Both the position numbers and the translations under genes were made by a program. Shown here one piece after another: positions 1-11,002 of a stretch of DNA of 64,000 nt. How positions within the stretch are numbered: position 1 is the stretch's first letter; the number at the start of each line of letters is the position of its first letter. The notes under the pieces were generated by a model. It ran no database searches and had not been told where the DNA came from. It saw nothing but the letters and a program-made list of their open reading frames with translations. Source of the DNA: Pratylenchus scribneri (Eukaryota > Nematoda > Chromadorea > Rhabditida > Pratylenchidae); contig JAQSEB010000019.1 of NCBI GenBank assembly GCA_030063045.1, positions 62,001-126,000 of the forward strand, written 5' to 3'.

Positions 1-19
1 AAATTAATTTAAAATTGAA

Positions 20-2195
20 TTAAATAAAAATTGCCTCATAAACAGTTTGGACATTTGGCATTGAAGGATTGTTGAAGATTTCAAAAAAGAGCTAAAAATT
101 AAAAAATTAAATTTAAATTATTTTTTAATTTACTTGGAAATAGGCTGCCAATTCCCTGCCAGTCACATATTCGTTATTGACGATTTTTGGAATTAGCAAT
201 TCGGGCGAGAAAATTGCCGGCACAAATTGGCGTATTTGTTCCATAAAGTCGTTGTCAATTTCTATAATTGCAAAAAAAAATTATTCGTATCATCAATTCA
301 AAATTCTCCTAATTTGAGAAAACAAAATTTGCTTCAATTTTTATTACTAATATTTTTTCAACTAAATTTCAAAAAATAAACATTAATATAGCCAAAAGAA
401 AAGAGACCCAAAAATCCAAAATAAAATAATTTAAAAAATAATTTAAATTATTCAATAAATTGACAGAAAATGATTTAAATATTGAAATTATTTTTTATAT
501 TGATTCAAAAATATAGATATATTTTTAAAATAATAATTTTTCCGAAAAAAAAAATAAATATATTATCCATCCATTCTCCCATAAATTACCTGACAAATTG
601 CCATTGAATGTTGTCTTTCCATGACCAGCCACTATTTTGCCTGGATATGGCATCAGAAAACAGAGGACAGTTTCAAATAATTTGTCCCGAATATCTGCCC
701 GCAATTTGCGCATTTCCTTCGTGTCACTTTCACGAGCCTTGATGGAAAAATGGATTTAAATTAAAAATTAATTAAAAATGCCATCAAATGTTGGGCCAGC
801 AATTGTTGGCCACCTTCAAAGCCAAAGTCCATTTCTTGTGAGTTGGCCCAATCGCGGACAAGGAAAACCAACGACTAAGAGAAAATATTATTGAATTTAA
901 TTACAATATTAAAACCTGAAATGGTGGCAATAACACCTCTGCTCCTAGAGTTCCATTTTTGTTATCCATTGCCAATTCCGCATATTTGGCAAAAAATTGG
1001 AGATATTGAAGGTCGCTGGATTTTATTTGGCCTCCAATGTTGTAAATCTGTGGAGAGAAAATATATAGTATAAGAATGGACAAATGTAAAAAATTATGTA
1101 ATTAAGTATGCTTATTTAAAATTCAAAATCACAAAAAATGGGTGAATTTAATTTACAAAATCATTTTTGAGGCCACATAACTTAGCCATAGTAAATTGTT
1201 ATGGCTTGGGCTTTAGGATAGAGCTAGACATTTAGGAATTTAAGAGGAAAATTAAGGAAATCTATTTGACCAAGTTTTTATTTTGGTCCCAAAAAACGCC
1301 GAATTTTCGACTTAAGGCTTTTTATAAATAATTTAATGTAAAATTAATTCAGAAGTTCCCTCTATTATGATTATTTGGCATCGTTCTGTATTTTTGATAT
1401 GTAGAATTATTCAAAATTACTAATAAATTGACCTTCATCTTTTTATAATAATTTTATACACCCTTTTTAAGCCTACCATCGTAGATGAAAGCATAGTGGA
1501 AAGGGAGAAAATGATGGCATTGTCCTGTAGGCTGGATTCATCATCAAAAGTGCCCTGAGTGTCCATCAAAAGGACGGCTACCTCTTCGCCAGTCTCCGGA
1601 TTGCGCATCAAAAATGGCTGAGACCATAGAAGAATTCCCTTCGTATGAGTGGAAGTTCCTCTTTTAAAGCTGAATCGATTGGCCAGAGGAACATTCGGGT
1701 CGAGCCAATCCATCGAAGAATCGTTGTCGCCGCCAGCAAAATGATGGGCCAAAAAGCGGAGGAAAAAATTGAGCAAAAAACTTTTGCCCTTTCGATATTC
1801 ACCGGCAACCGCAATTAATGCTACCTTTTTGTAGGAAATGGGTATTTTAAAATTTGAATGTGTAAAAATTTTTGTACCTTTTTGTCGGCAACATTTTCAT
1901 CCAGCAAAATTTGTTCCAAAAGGTGACGGTTCAAAGAGAAATTGTGAGCCTCTGAATTGGGCACCACAATGGGAAGGGCTTCGCCCTGATTAAATGTTTG
2001 GTCTTTCGGGAATTCTCCATCTCCACTTCCCTCATCATAAAAATTGACCGCTTCATTTGGCAGTTCAAATGATTCTTCTTTATTGTCAGCCGAAAATTCA
2101 CCACTTCCTTCGTCAAAATCAAAATGATGATAATATTTTGGAGGATATGCCGCCCAAAGGCATAATGGCAATAAAAACAGAATTAAAATTTTCAT
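20..2195 (-). CDS. Secreted atlastin/GBP-family GTPase, 3' end incomplete
   Basis: Exons on the minus strand are 2195-1878, 1824-1477, 1047-916, 874-782, 737-590, 261-134 and 91-~20. The product resembles atlastin, the GTPase that fuses ER membranes: the P-loop GEYRKGKS lies near residues 114-121, followed by GILLWSQPF, VAVLLMDTQGTFD (the DTQG G3 motif) and the G4 RD in FLVRDW near residue 273. The start is placed at MKILILFLLPLCLWAA because a strong acceptor (tttttcattttcag) ends 7 bases before it, as for spliced-leader addition. That start gives a signal peptide, then an acidic linker with two EGSG motifs, unlike cytosolic atlastins. Intron 4 uses a GC donor. The last visible exon either stops at 20-22 after VYEAIFI or leaves through a second GC donor at 34-33, so the presence of the membrane hairpin cannot be judged. 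Family assignment is firm; secretion is inferred. Confidence 0.85.
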
Positions 2196-2201
2196 TTCGC
2201 A

Positions 2202-2220
2202 GCTGAAAATGAAAAACAAT
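2202..2220 (-). promoter_or_regulatory. Likely spliced-leader acceptor of the atlastin-like gene
   Basis: On the minus strand a pyrimidine-rich tract ending in ttttcag (2203-2220 region) sits directly before CTGCGAAATG. No upstream exon with a matching frame is visible, so this is a probable trans-splice site, and it decides the start codon at 2195. Confidence 0.45.
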
Positions 2221-3861
2221 TATTTAGGGCCATATAACTATTTTTTAAATATTTAATAATTGTCAATTTTATTATTAAAAAAGCATAGTAATAATAATAA
2301 TATGCTAATATAAGTAATTTAATTTGATAAAAATATCCCAGCAGTAGGAACAATTCATGGAAATGATTTTTAGAAATTTAATTGATATTGGTTCAAGTTT
2401 AGAAATTTTTATTCAATCGCAGGAAAATGGATTGCTGGGATAAAGAGAAAAAGCCAAATGCTTAAATCACAAATTGCAGCCAGCAGTTCTATCCCATCTA
2501 ATGGATTTTTCCCTCTTTTTTTCCTTCCCACATCCATCTTTAGAGGACAAAAGTCATTTCATTCCCATTGCCACCTTTTAGAATAATATGATGTGAATTT
2601 AGATTGAATCTCGATGAGAATGTTTTGTGTTTTAATTTTTTCGTTTTATTTTTAATGCTGAAATGTAAGGAAGACCAAATGTTTCAGAGGATTGGTGGCA
2701 ATTAATTAATAAGACTTAGCGAATGTTTTTGAATAGTTGATGGATTCTTGATAACTCAACAGCGTATTTGTAAGATAAATTTTCGAATTTTTTTTTATTA
2801 ATTTTATGGACTTTAAATTTTAATTTAAAATTTTTGGTGTCTTTTTTAAAATATTAAATCATTGAGTATGTCCAATAATAAAATATTTATTAAATTATTG
2901 ATTATGTGTTATGTGTTATGTCCAATATTTGTCAGATTATATTAAAATTCTCATTCCAATTCAATTATATTCTTCATTATTCTATTTTCTATTTTTTTCA
3001 ATCCAAAAAAATTATCCCCGGTCCCCGCATTGATTGTCCCAGTATTGCGAACTTTTTTTCCGAACCAAATGCCTCCTCCTTTTAATGGTGGTAGGAAAAT
3101 TGCTAACAAATAAAAATCATTGTCGCCATTTCGGAAGGGAAAATGTCAGAATGGGATTGAAAGTGGTTGGCGATCAAATGAATCGTCCAGTTCGGAAATG
3201 GCCAATCGAATTTTGTTAAGCCTTTTCACTTCTATATTTACGCTTTATTTTTTATGGCCGCACTGCCATGCTCTACACTTTTGTCCTATTTCTTCTGACA
3301 GAAGGAAAAGAGAAAATTCATTCACAATACAAAATTGGAGATTGGAATCGGAGATAAGCAACTCGCATTCGTTAACATGGATTTACGCATTCGCTTTCGG
3401 AAATTGGCATTTGATCAATTCGTTGGAATGTTGACTGAGGTGGCAATAAACCAGAAGTTTTCATAAAAGTTGGCCATTTCACTGTTCATCCTGCTCTATC
3501 TATTCCCCCTTCTTTAGTAGTTCCCAATCCCGACTAATGCTTTAGTGACATTTTATTACTGCCAATTCCCGGGTTTATTAGAATTTTTCATGAAGTAACC
3601 CATGTATAAAATGATGGCGGTTCCATATCATTATGATAATCTTTTATCAAAAATGATTGGGCGCTAAATTTGCTTTTAATTTTGACCCTATTTTATATTA
3701 ATAAAATCCTTAAATTACACAATTTTATCCCAAATAATGAAATCCCCAAAATTATGTAATTCAATAAATATGTAGTAAAAAATTAAATCTCTTCCTTTAT
3801 TCAGAGAATTAATATTTTTATTTACATAAAAATTAACAAAGAAACCAATAATCGAGACAAC
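2221..3861. other. Intergenic, no gene recognised
   Basis: AT-rich spacer between the divergent atlastin-like gene and the RRM gene. The part around 3030-3560 is less AT-rich and holds overlapping open frames, but they have no start context, splice pattern or recognisable motif. I see no RNA gene here. Confidence 0.5.
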
Positions 3862-4788
3862 ATGCAGCATCTTGGAATCAATAATCCTAATGTGAAAAGT
3901 TTGTTGTTCTGGAACTTGCCAGTGGAGATGGACCTCGAAGCAATGGCTGATGCCTTTGTGGACCATATTCGCAATGAATGTCCATGTGCTACCATATTGG
4001 ACAGGTGGCCGAGATATCGAACTTATGGTGCTGAACTTGGTATCCAGGTATGGAATAAATAATTTATAGAAAGAATTAGAAAATTTTTGAAATTATTAAA
4101 ATTATTTAAAAAGACCACATTTTTTCCTTCAATAATTACGTTGGAAAATTAAAATTTATTAAAAATCCTTTATTTTTCTATTATCTATTTTTCATTGTAA
4201 AATTCTAATTTTTTAATTTTAAAAAGGATATCGGTTCTTAAAGTACATAAATTTTTATAAAAATTCCAAAAAAAAATTTTAAAATTTATTTTTATTTTAA
4301 TTAAATTAATTATTTAAAATAATTTTTAATAGGTGAACGATATCGAGGACGATGATGACGATGAATTGAACACGCCAATTTGCAGCTATATGATTGTGCA
4401 CTTCGCAACGCGTGCTCAAGCGGATTGCGTTTATCGACACATGCGCAACAGGTAAATATAAATTACCATTAAATCTTGGTTCAAAAATTCAAAATAATTG
4501 AAAATCTATTATTTTTATTAACTCTGGTATCCATACTTTAGAATTAATTTATTATTATTTTAATTCAAATTTTTGTCCGATCTAAAAATATAAATTAATT
4601 TTAAATAAATTTATCTTTTACTCTACATTTTTAATATAAAGAAAATCCTAATTAAAAATTGATCAAAAATTAATTAAAATATACAATTCTCTCAATTTTA
4701 AATAATAATTTATTTTTTATCAAGTGTGTTCCGTGGATGCGTGATCAATGTTCTCTACACACGCCGTCCAACACGTTTGGGTGCCTAA
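3862..4788 (+). CDS. Small single-RRM RNA-binding protein
   Basis: Three exons (3862-4047, 4333-4451, 4725-4788) join in frame to 122 residues. The fold pattern is that of an RNA recognition motif: a first strand SLLFWNLP (RNP2-like) near residues 13-20, a helix MDLEAMADAFVDHI, a central strand CSYMIVHFATRAQADCVYRHM (divergent RNP1 followed by helix 2) and a last strand CVINVLYTRRP. The usual aromatic residues of RNP1 are partly missing, so RNA binding may be weak or altered. An acidic run (DIEDDDDDE) starts exon 2. Splice sites are CAG|gtatgg, ag|GTGAAC, ACAG|gtaaat and caag|TGTG. No neighbour suggests a pathway. Confidence 0.6.
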
Positions 4789-6239
4789 TGATGAAGGATG
4801 AAGTTGGAATGAATGGGACAAATGAAATTCCACGATAGATTGATTCCATGTTAAACCGCACATTAATAAAATAATAATTTTCCAATTATTTAAATTCTTA
4901 GAATAAATATTTTATTTTTAAATTGTCTCAGAAGTTAGTGAGTTAAAAATTCAAAGTCAGAGTCTTTTTAATTAATAATTTAAATGATTACCATTTACAC
5001 AATTTTCTGCACTTCCTAATAAGCTTGAATTTTCGATTCACTAAAAATATTGATGATCAACTTGATCAGCCATTCATTATTGCCCTTTGTCATTTCCTCG
5101 TTCCTCCATATTTTATCTTTTTATGGCTTTATGGTTTTCCCCAAGCCTCTTGCTCAATTTCCAATCAATCACTCATTTACAATGTCAAGTGTAAATTTTT
5201 GACTCTTATTTGGCACTTGGCCATTGCTTGACCTGAAAATTTTAAATTGTTTAAGTTCGTTTTACCAGCAGTTATGGATTCTCAAAATCGAAGCAAATAT
5301 AAGAGGGTGGGGAATGAAAATAAGTTTTACGTATCTGGAGAATCAAAAAAGGGATGGAAAAGATTTGTGGGTTGGTTAATAATTAACAAGCCATATTTTA
5401 ATTTCCATATTCCTTATTTCCTTAACCCCCGCCCCCCCCCCCCTCTATTTTGGGTTTTTCGATTAGTTGAGCATAAATTATTATCTTTATATATATTACG
5501 ATTTTATTTTATTTAAATGGTTGGCTGGGAAAATATTTGTATTATTTTCATTCATTCTATTAGGGCAAAATTCTTTTAGTTAAGGATTTTCTCTGATAAA
5601 TGAATAAAGTATTCAAATTTGTAAATGGAAGGAGAATTATTGCATAATATTATATCATTTTCAAATATTGTCATTTGAGTTATAAAAAGTATTCCCCAAT
5701 AAAATTGATTGGTCCATAAATTGGATCCGTCAATTTAGAATAAAGGCTGATTGATGGATGAATTTTGCCTCATTCCCAATTTTAGAACAAATGAATTTTC
5801 CTATTGTAAAATTTCTAGTTTGCTTTATACAATTTAATTGTTATTGTTCTTAATTTCCTGCAGCAGAAATATATTTTGATGATTGATTGGGAAATTTAAA
5901 TTAGGCAAAATTAAACTATGAATATTCATTTGGATGTAAAATGCACAGTTGAGGATATGGTAAAATGGTTATGGAAAAATATTGAAAATTTAAAAATGAA
6001 AAATGCTTAAATAAAAATTATTCAATTAAATAGTATATTTATTTTGAAGAAATTTAATTCAGTGAATTTTAAATTGTCAGCCATATTTTCTAATATTTAA
6101 CTTTTCTATTTTATTAGTATTTATTCTTGTGATTAATAATTCAAATAGCGTTTTCAAATAATTCGATCAACTTTTCTAGTGATTATCCTTTCAGGTGGAA
6201 ATATGAAATATACAAAAATGAAAACAATTCGATCAAAGA
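4789..6239. other. Intergenic, no gene recognised
   Basis: AT-rich spacer between the RRM gene and the convergent LC3-like gene. Open frames at 5025-5516 look like chance: they have neither homology nor splice support. A run of C (5427-5441) is the only notable simple repeat. Confidence 0.45.
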
Positions 6240-7009
6240 TTATTTCAAATAATTTTTCTTATTTATTCCACACCAATCAACAATCATGGAGACAACATAG
6301 ATTTTGAAGAATAAGATTTTTGATGATAAGAAAAAAAGGAAAAAGTCAGCGAATATGTCGAATAAACCGAAACCGAAATCAATTTGACTGGTATAGACGA
6401 AATAGAGAAAGCCATCCTCATCCTTCTCGAAATTATATAAATGGCCAATTGTCTGTGTCATTGAGGTCATTGATTTATCATTAACTATGCTGAAAATAAT
6501 TTTTAATTCAATCATTTCTGAGTTAAAAAACAAACAGATATAATGCTTGATCAGGATGTATTTGCAAACGATGTCGAATGATTTGCTTAATATCTCCGAT
6601 GGTTAAATCACTCGGCACCCGGAAACGGGAATAATCCAAATGTGGAAGTTTGCCTTTAAAAATTGTAAAATTTTTTGTTTGTGATTATAGACATATTTTA
6701 AAAATATTTTTTAAAAATATGTTGCTTAAATCTTTTTCTAGCATCTAATATTGAAAAATATTTATTCTTACGTTCACAATCATAGCGCTCGACAATTATT
6801 GGAATCTTTAAAAATGATTTTATTATTTTTCTAAAGTAAATAAGGAAAATGAACTTTGTCGGGTTGCTGACACAATAAATCCTGAAAAATCTGCTGTCTT
6901 TTGTCTAAAAAATTGAAATTTAGAAGTATTTGTAATAATTCTTACAAAAATTATTGCGTTCTTTAAAACTTAGCACAAAATTCCTTATCCCATTTTGTGA
7001 AGAATCCAT
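6240..7009 (-). CDS. lgg-2: LC3/LGG-2-type ATG8 autophagy protein with long C-terminal tail
   Basis: Five exons (7009-6946, 6904-6855, 6805-6772, 6653-6536, 6489-6240) encode 171 residues. The ubiquitin-like core is clear: an N-terminal helical region, IPIIVERYD near residues 40-48, KLPHLDYSRFRVP, an IKQIIRHRLQ helix, ALYLIVNDKSM and the family signature EKDEDGFLYFVY ending TSQIDFG. The Gly at residue 128 aligns with the lipid-conjugation glycine exposed by ATG4. ATG8 proteins lose a short tail after this glycine during membrane conjugation; here the frame continues for about 43 residues with hydrophobic segments. The N-terminus and the IVERY motif favour the LC3/LGG-2 branch over GABARAP/LGG-1. 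The intron 4 donor was chosen (CT|gtttgt) because only it restores the family sequence. Confidence 0.85.
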
Positions 7010-7621
7010 CTTTCGTTTGTATTTTCCTTATTTCCAATGTTGGTTGAATTAAGGGCAATAATGAAGTAAAATAATAAACGATGAGTAGTATGCGTAAATT
7101 ATCTCTAAAAGAAAAAAGGACTTTTAAATTAAGCTTATGATGATATACAAAATTTTTTGAATATTGACTTCAAAACATTGAAGCAGAACTAATAAGGTGC
7201 TTGTATCTTGCGATTCGAATGATGAAGGAGGAAATATTCTCTTTTTGATTGTGGATTATTCCAAAAAAAATAAAAAAAATTGAGTTGGATTTCTACCAAA
7301 GTAAATTTCTCCAGGGAAATAATATAATACGCAATAGCAATTAGCAATACACATCTTTTGCTGAAATGATTTTTCCCAAATAAACATTTTCGCTTTTCGA
7401 ATTCATTTCCCATAGACATTTATGCCTTTTAAATAAGTTGGTTTCTCTTGTATCGAGGATACGGATACAGATTGGGTACGTATACAGAATACAGATATGA
7501 ATGCTACAGAATACAGATGTGAAAAATTGTATCATATTTAAAACCCTTTAATTTTTAAGTGTAAACCCTGACTATGATTGAAAAGCTGAATTCAATTTTT
7601 TTCATTAAAATTCAAAAATAA
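7010..7621. other. Intergenic upstream of the LC3-like gene
   Basis: Contains the 5' flank of the LC3-like gene. Around 7440-7510 there are several near-copies of a short ATACAGAT(A/T)-type motif, a weak tandem repeat. No gene is recognised. Confidence 0.4.
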
Positions 7622-8100
7622 ATTATTTAGTTACTCATCAAGTGAATCAACATCATCCTCGTCAAATACGGCAAATTGTTGAACTATTCGGTGCCTTTTG
7701 TGTCCTTTTCTTTTTATTATTTGCATTTGCTTGGGCATTATCCCCTCTACAAAGCATTGCAATTGTTGTTGCAATAGATGGGATATTTTTAGCTTATGAA
7801 GCGGGAAGAAAATGGCATCGAATATGGAAAACGAAATGGCACATCTGAGAAAAGAATTTTTATAATTTTCAAAGAATATAATTTTTTGGAATATTTCCAC
7901 TAATTTTAATTTATTTCTATTTTTAGTATATTTAAAATTTTTTCCAATTTTTTCGGCTAAAATTAAATTGCTAATTTATCATTTCATCAAAATCCACTAT
8001 AAATTTCGAAACGTTCCTTCTTCCCATTTTGATTCATTTCCCTCCATTCTTTACTCATTTTTCCAACTTTTGTGCCCCAAAAATCGCACTAATTCAAATT
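7622..8100. repeat. Tandem duplication, copy A (with possible small minus-strand exon)
   Basis: About 480 bp here align with 8145-8640 over nearly their full length, including the block TGGCATCGAATATGGAAA and matching flanks. On the minus strand copy A has an open frame (7631-7900) after a ttttctcag acceptor, ending FDEDDVDSLDE; copy B ends with the similar GDDVIERVD. A short acidic C-terminus may be what is conserved, but copy B upstream is not open. A gene is possible, not shown. Confidence 0.45.
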
Positions 8101-8144
8101 GAATAAATGGATAGTATTAAAATTTAAAATATAAAGTATTATTT

Positions 8145-8640
8145 TATTTAGTTGTTAATCAACACGCTCAATAACATCGTCCCCGTCAATGACAATTTGT
8201 TGTAATTTACGGTGCCCTTTGTATCGCTTTTTTTACATTATTCGAATATCTCGGCATTAACCATTAATCCTTCCACCAGCAATCACATTTATTACTGTAA
8301 TAGATGGTTCTGAAACTGATGAAAAGTGGAGAAATTGGCATCGAATATGGAAACGAAAATGGGCACATTTAAGAAGAGAGTTTTTATAACTTTTAAGAAT
8401 TAAAATTTTTTGGAAAATTTTCTTCAAATTTTATTCTATTTCTTCCATTTTCCCAATATTTTTATTTTTTTACAAATTTTTTCGGTTAAAATTAAATTTC
8501 TAATTTATCATACAATCGAAAATTCTAAAACATTCCTCCATTTAATTTTGGTTCATTTCCGTCCTTTTTACAACATTTTTCCACCTTTTGTCTTCACAAA
8601 ATCAAATGAAATCAAGAAAATAAATGGATAGTCAAAAATA
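8145..8640. repeat. Tandem duplication, copy B (degenerate)
   Basis: This is the second copy of the segment at 7622-8100. It carries small indels and substitutions that break the frame seen in copy A. Both copies end with the same AATAAATGGATAGT string. Confidence 0.45.
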
Positions 8641-9611
8641 AATTCGGGCTGAATATTGTTTGACCTCTTGGCAAGAAAAGTTTATGCAACTCAAAATTAA
8701 TTTGGAAATGGGAAAAAATTGGATCTAAAATTACTGATCAAAAATTAAAAATTTTAAAATTACTCCTTTTTAACAGGATCTATTAAATTGGTTAGAAAAA
8801 GAAAAATATGTACTCTTAAATCAAAGTGAATTAATGTTCAAGTCAAAAATGAATTCGAGTTGAACATTGGCCTCTTGGCAAAGAATTTCGCTCAAATCAA
8901 TGCAAAATCAGCTGATTTAATAGTGGAAAATTAAATGCAACAAAAATTGTTGATCAAAAATAGAAATTTTTCAACATTAAAATTGGTAATCAAAGGTAAA
9001 AAAGTTTTCAAGTACTTTCCTTTTTTCATAAAAGGATTTATAAAATATGTTGATTAGCAAAGGTAAAAGAAATTAATTGAAATTAAAATTGATGATCAAA
9101 AATTAAAAATTTTAAATTCTTCCCTTTTTTTCATAAAAGGATAAGGATTAATAAAATATGATAACAAAGGAAAAAATTTAATTAAGCATTCAATGATTTA
9201 TTTGGAACTTCTATCAATAAAATAAATTTTATTTTTTTTTCATTTTCCAATTTTGGCAAATTAATGTTTGCTCAAAATAGTAAATTGCCTTTTCAATAAC
9301 TTCTTTATCTAATCAAATATTTTATTAATTAAAAATTTATAATTGAAAATATTCAGAATATATTATTTCATGTCACTATAATTAAATTCAATCAGAATAT
9401 ATTTTTATGAGTAATTAAGAATTTAAAAATTATTCATTTATCAATCCAATATCCAACATCCAAAGTTATGAAATTTTTACCTTTTCAATGATTTGAAAAA
9501 GTCATTGATATTTTAAAATTCTGCATCCTACTTTAGAAATTTAAAAAGTTAACCAAAATTATAAAAAAATATTTATTATTATCAAAATTCGAATGCGTCC
9601 AACCTCCTTGA
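8641..9611. other. Intergenic with short diverged repeats
   Basis: Several diverged copies of a unit containing TGATCAAAAATTAAAAATTTT and CTTTTTTTCATAAAAGGAT occur between 8720 and 9160. No coding frame is recognised. Confidence 0.4.
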
Positions 9612-10246
9612 CTTTAATTGGCAATCCTAAAGAATCTGGGTCCCTAAATTTTTTAAATTTTTTTTTGCCTAAAAATTCATTTTTAAAGGTAATCGGGCCG
9701 TAGAATTCAAAATTGATGTTAATTTTTTGATATCTTACCACCTTGGTAAAATACTGCCGACTTTTACCAAGAAAAAGCAAAGGGGGGACCAAGGGCATTT
9801 TTGCTGAAAATTTTTATATGGCCAATATATAGCTCAATCGACGCAGTTCGATGAGAGGAATTGAATGGTACCACTTTTATAAGGTAATATTTTAATAAAA
9901 GCAAGTTATGACCAAAAGAAATATTTGTCTTGGTAAGGGATTTAGACCTCTAACTTGCCAGTAATTAAATATACCCTATAAAAGTGATACCATTCGATTC
10001 CTCTCATCGAACTGCGTCGATTGAGCTATATATTGGCCATATAAAAATTTTCAGCGAAAATGCCCTTGGTCCCCCCTTTGCTTTTTCTTGTTAAAAATCG
10101 GCATTATCTTACCAAGATGGCAAGATATGGCAAAAAGGATGTCAGATTCGTATTTTACGATTTCGATTATACCTAAAAAACATATTTTGAGGAAAAAAAT
10201 GAAAAATAATTTTGGGACCCAGATTCTTTAGGATTGCCCTTTAATT
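9612..10246. mobile_element. Palindromic hAT-like MITE with 8-bp target duplication
   Basis: A 619-bp foldback element (9620-10238) begins GGCAATCCTAAAGAATCTGG and ends with its exact reverse complement. It is flanked by perfect 8-bp direct repeats CTTTAATT (9612-9619 and 10239-10246). The arms run about 270 bp each: a near-identical inner part (9778-9895 against 9971-10090, including ATATATAGCTCAATCGACGC) and more diverged outer parts. There is no transposase. An 8-bp duplication fits the hAT superfamily; that class is an inference. Confidence 0.85.
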
Positions 10247-11002
10247 GCTTAATATTGTGACGATCTTTACTTTTTTGTACCTTTTTACTCTTTTATGATC
10301 ATTCACGTCAAAAATAACCCTTCTTCTTCTTCTGATCATCAATCTTCCAATTAGTATATCGGTCACCATCATTATTTTCTCGCCAATATTCGCTGTAATT
10401 TTGCGATCGTGAAATTCGTCCGCTGAATTCACAAATCCCAAAAATGCGAATATAATGAACCAATATTCATCAAATTGGTCGTGACCTCATCAAATAAATT
10501 TTAAAATAGATTTGTGCTTTGGGAAATTTTGTGTTCTATTACCGTTTGGTACGCCAATTTGATAATTGCACGATTTGTGCGCAATCTTTTAAGAAGTTGG
10601 AATGGGGAGGGAAGGGTTGTTTATGTGGAAGGTGATTGAAGTGTAAAAATTCAATGAAGATGGAATTTTGCGGAATAAATTTGATGAATGAATGAATGAA
10701 TTGAGTGAGGGGAAGAAGGGTGTGCCGTGTGCATGTGTATTGTGGGTGGAACCAAAATTGGATTTATAAATAGAACGGTGGAATTTTGTAGAAAATTTTA
10801 ATGAGCAATGAAGGAATTTTTGCACCGACGAATTTTTTATAAATTGTCAATGAATTGCATCATTGAATTCACATTTTTATTAATTCTACGGAACCAAAAA
10901 TAAAATCACATTTTTACTGAATCAAAAATAATCAAGCAAAAAAACTTATTCTTAGAATTAAATTAATTTTAAAATTCCTACTTTTAAAAATTACTGCTAA
11001 AA
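10247..11002. other. Upstream region of the dehydratase-annexin gene
   Basis: Lies between the palindromic element and the start at 11003. The stretch 10560-10850 is G-rich on the plus strand, with a GAAT repeat at 10682-10702. A minus-strand frame (10241-10441) is not supported by any motif. Promoter elements cannot be assigned. Confidence 0.35.

Noticed and set aside
3034..3434. Open frames of 61 and 104 codons
   Set aside because: No splice pattern, homology or start context; composition is spacer-like.
7642..7848. Plus-strand frame with a membrane-like segment
   Set aside because: The frame is not kept in the tandem copy at 8145-8640 and there is no start or splice support.
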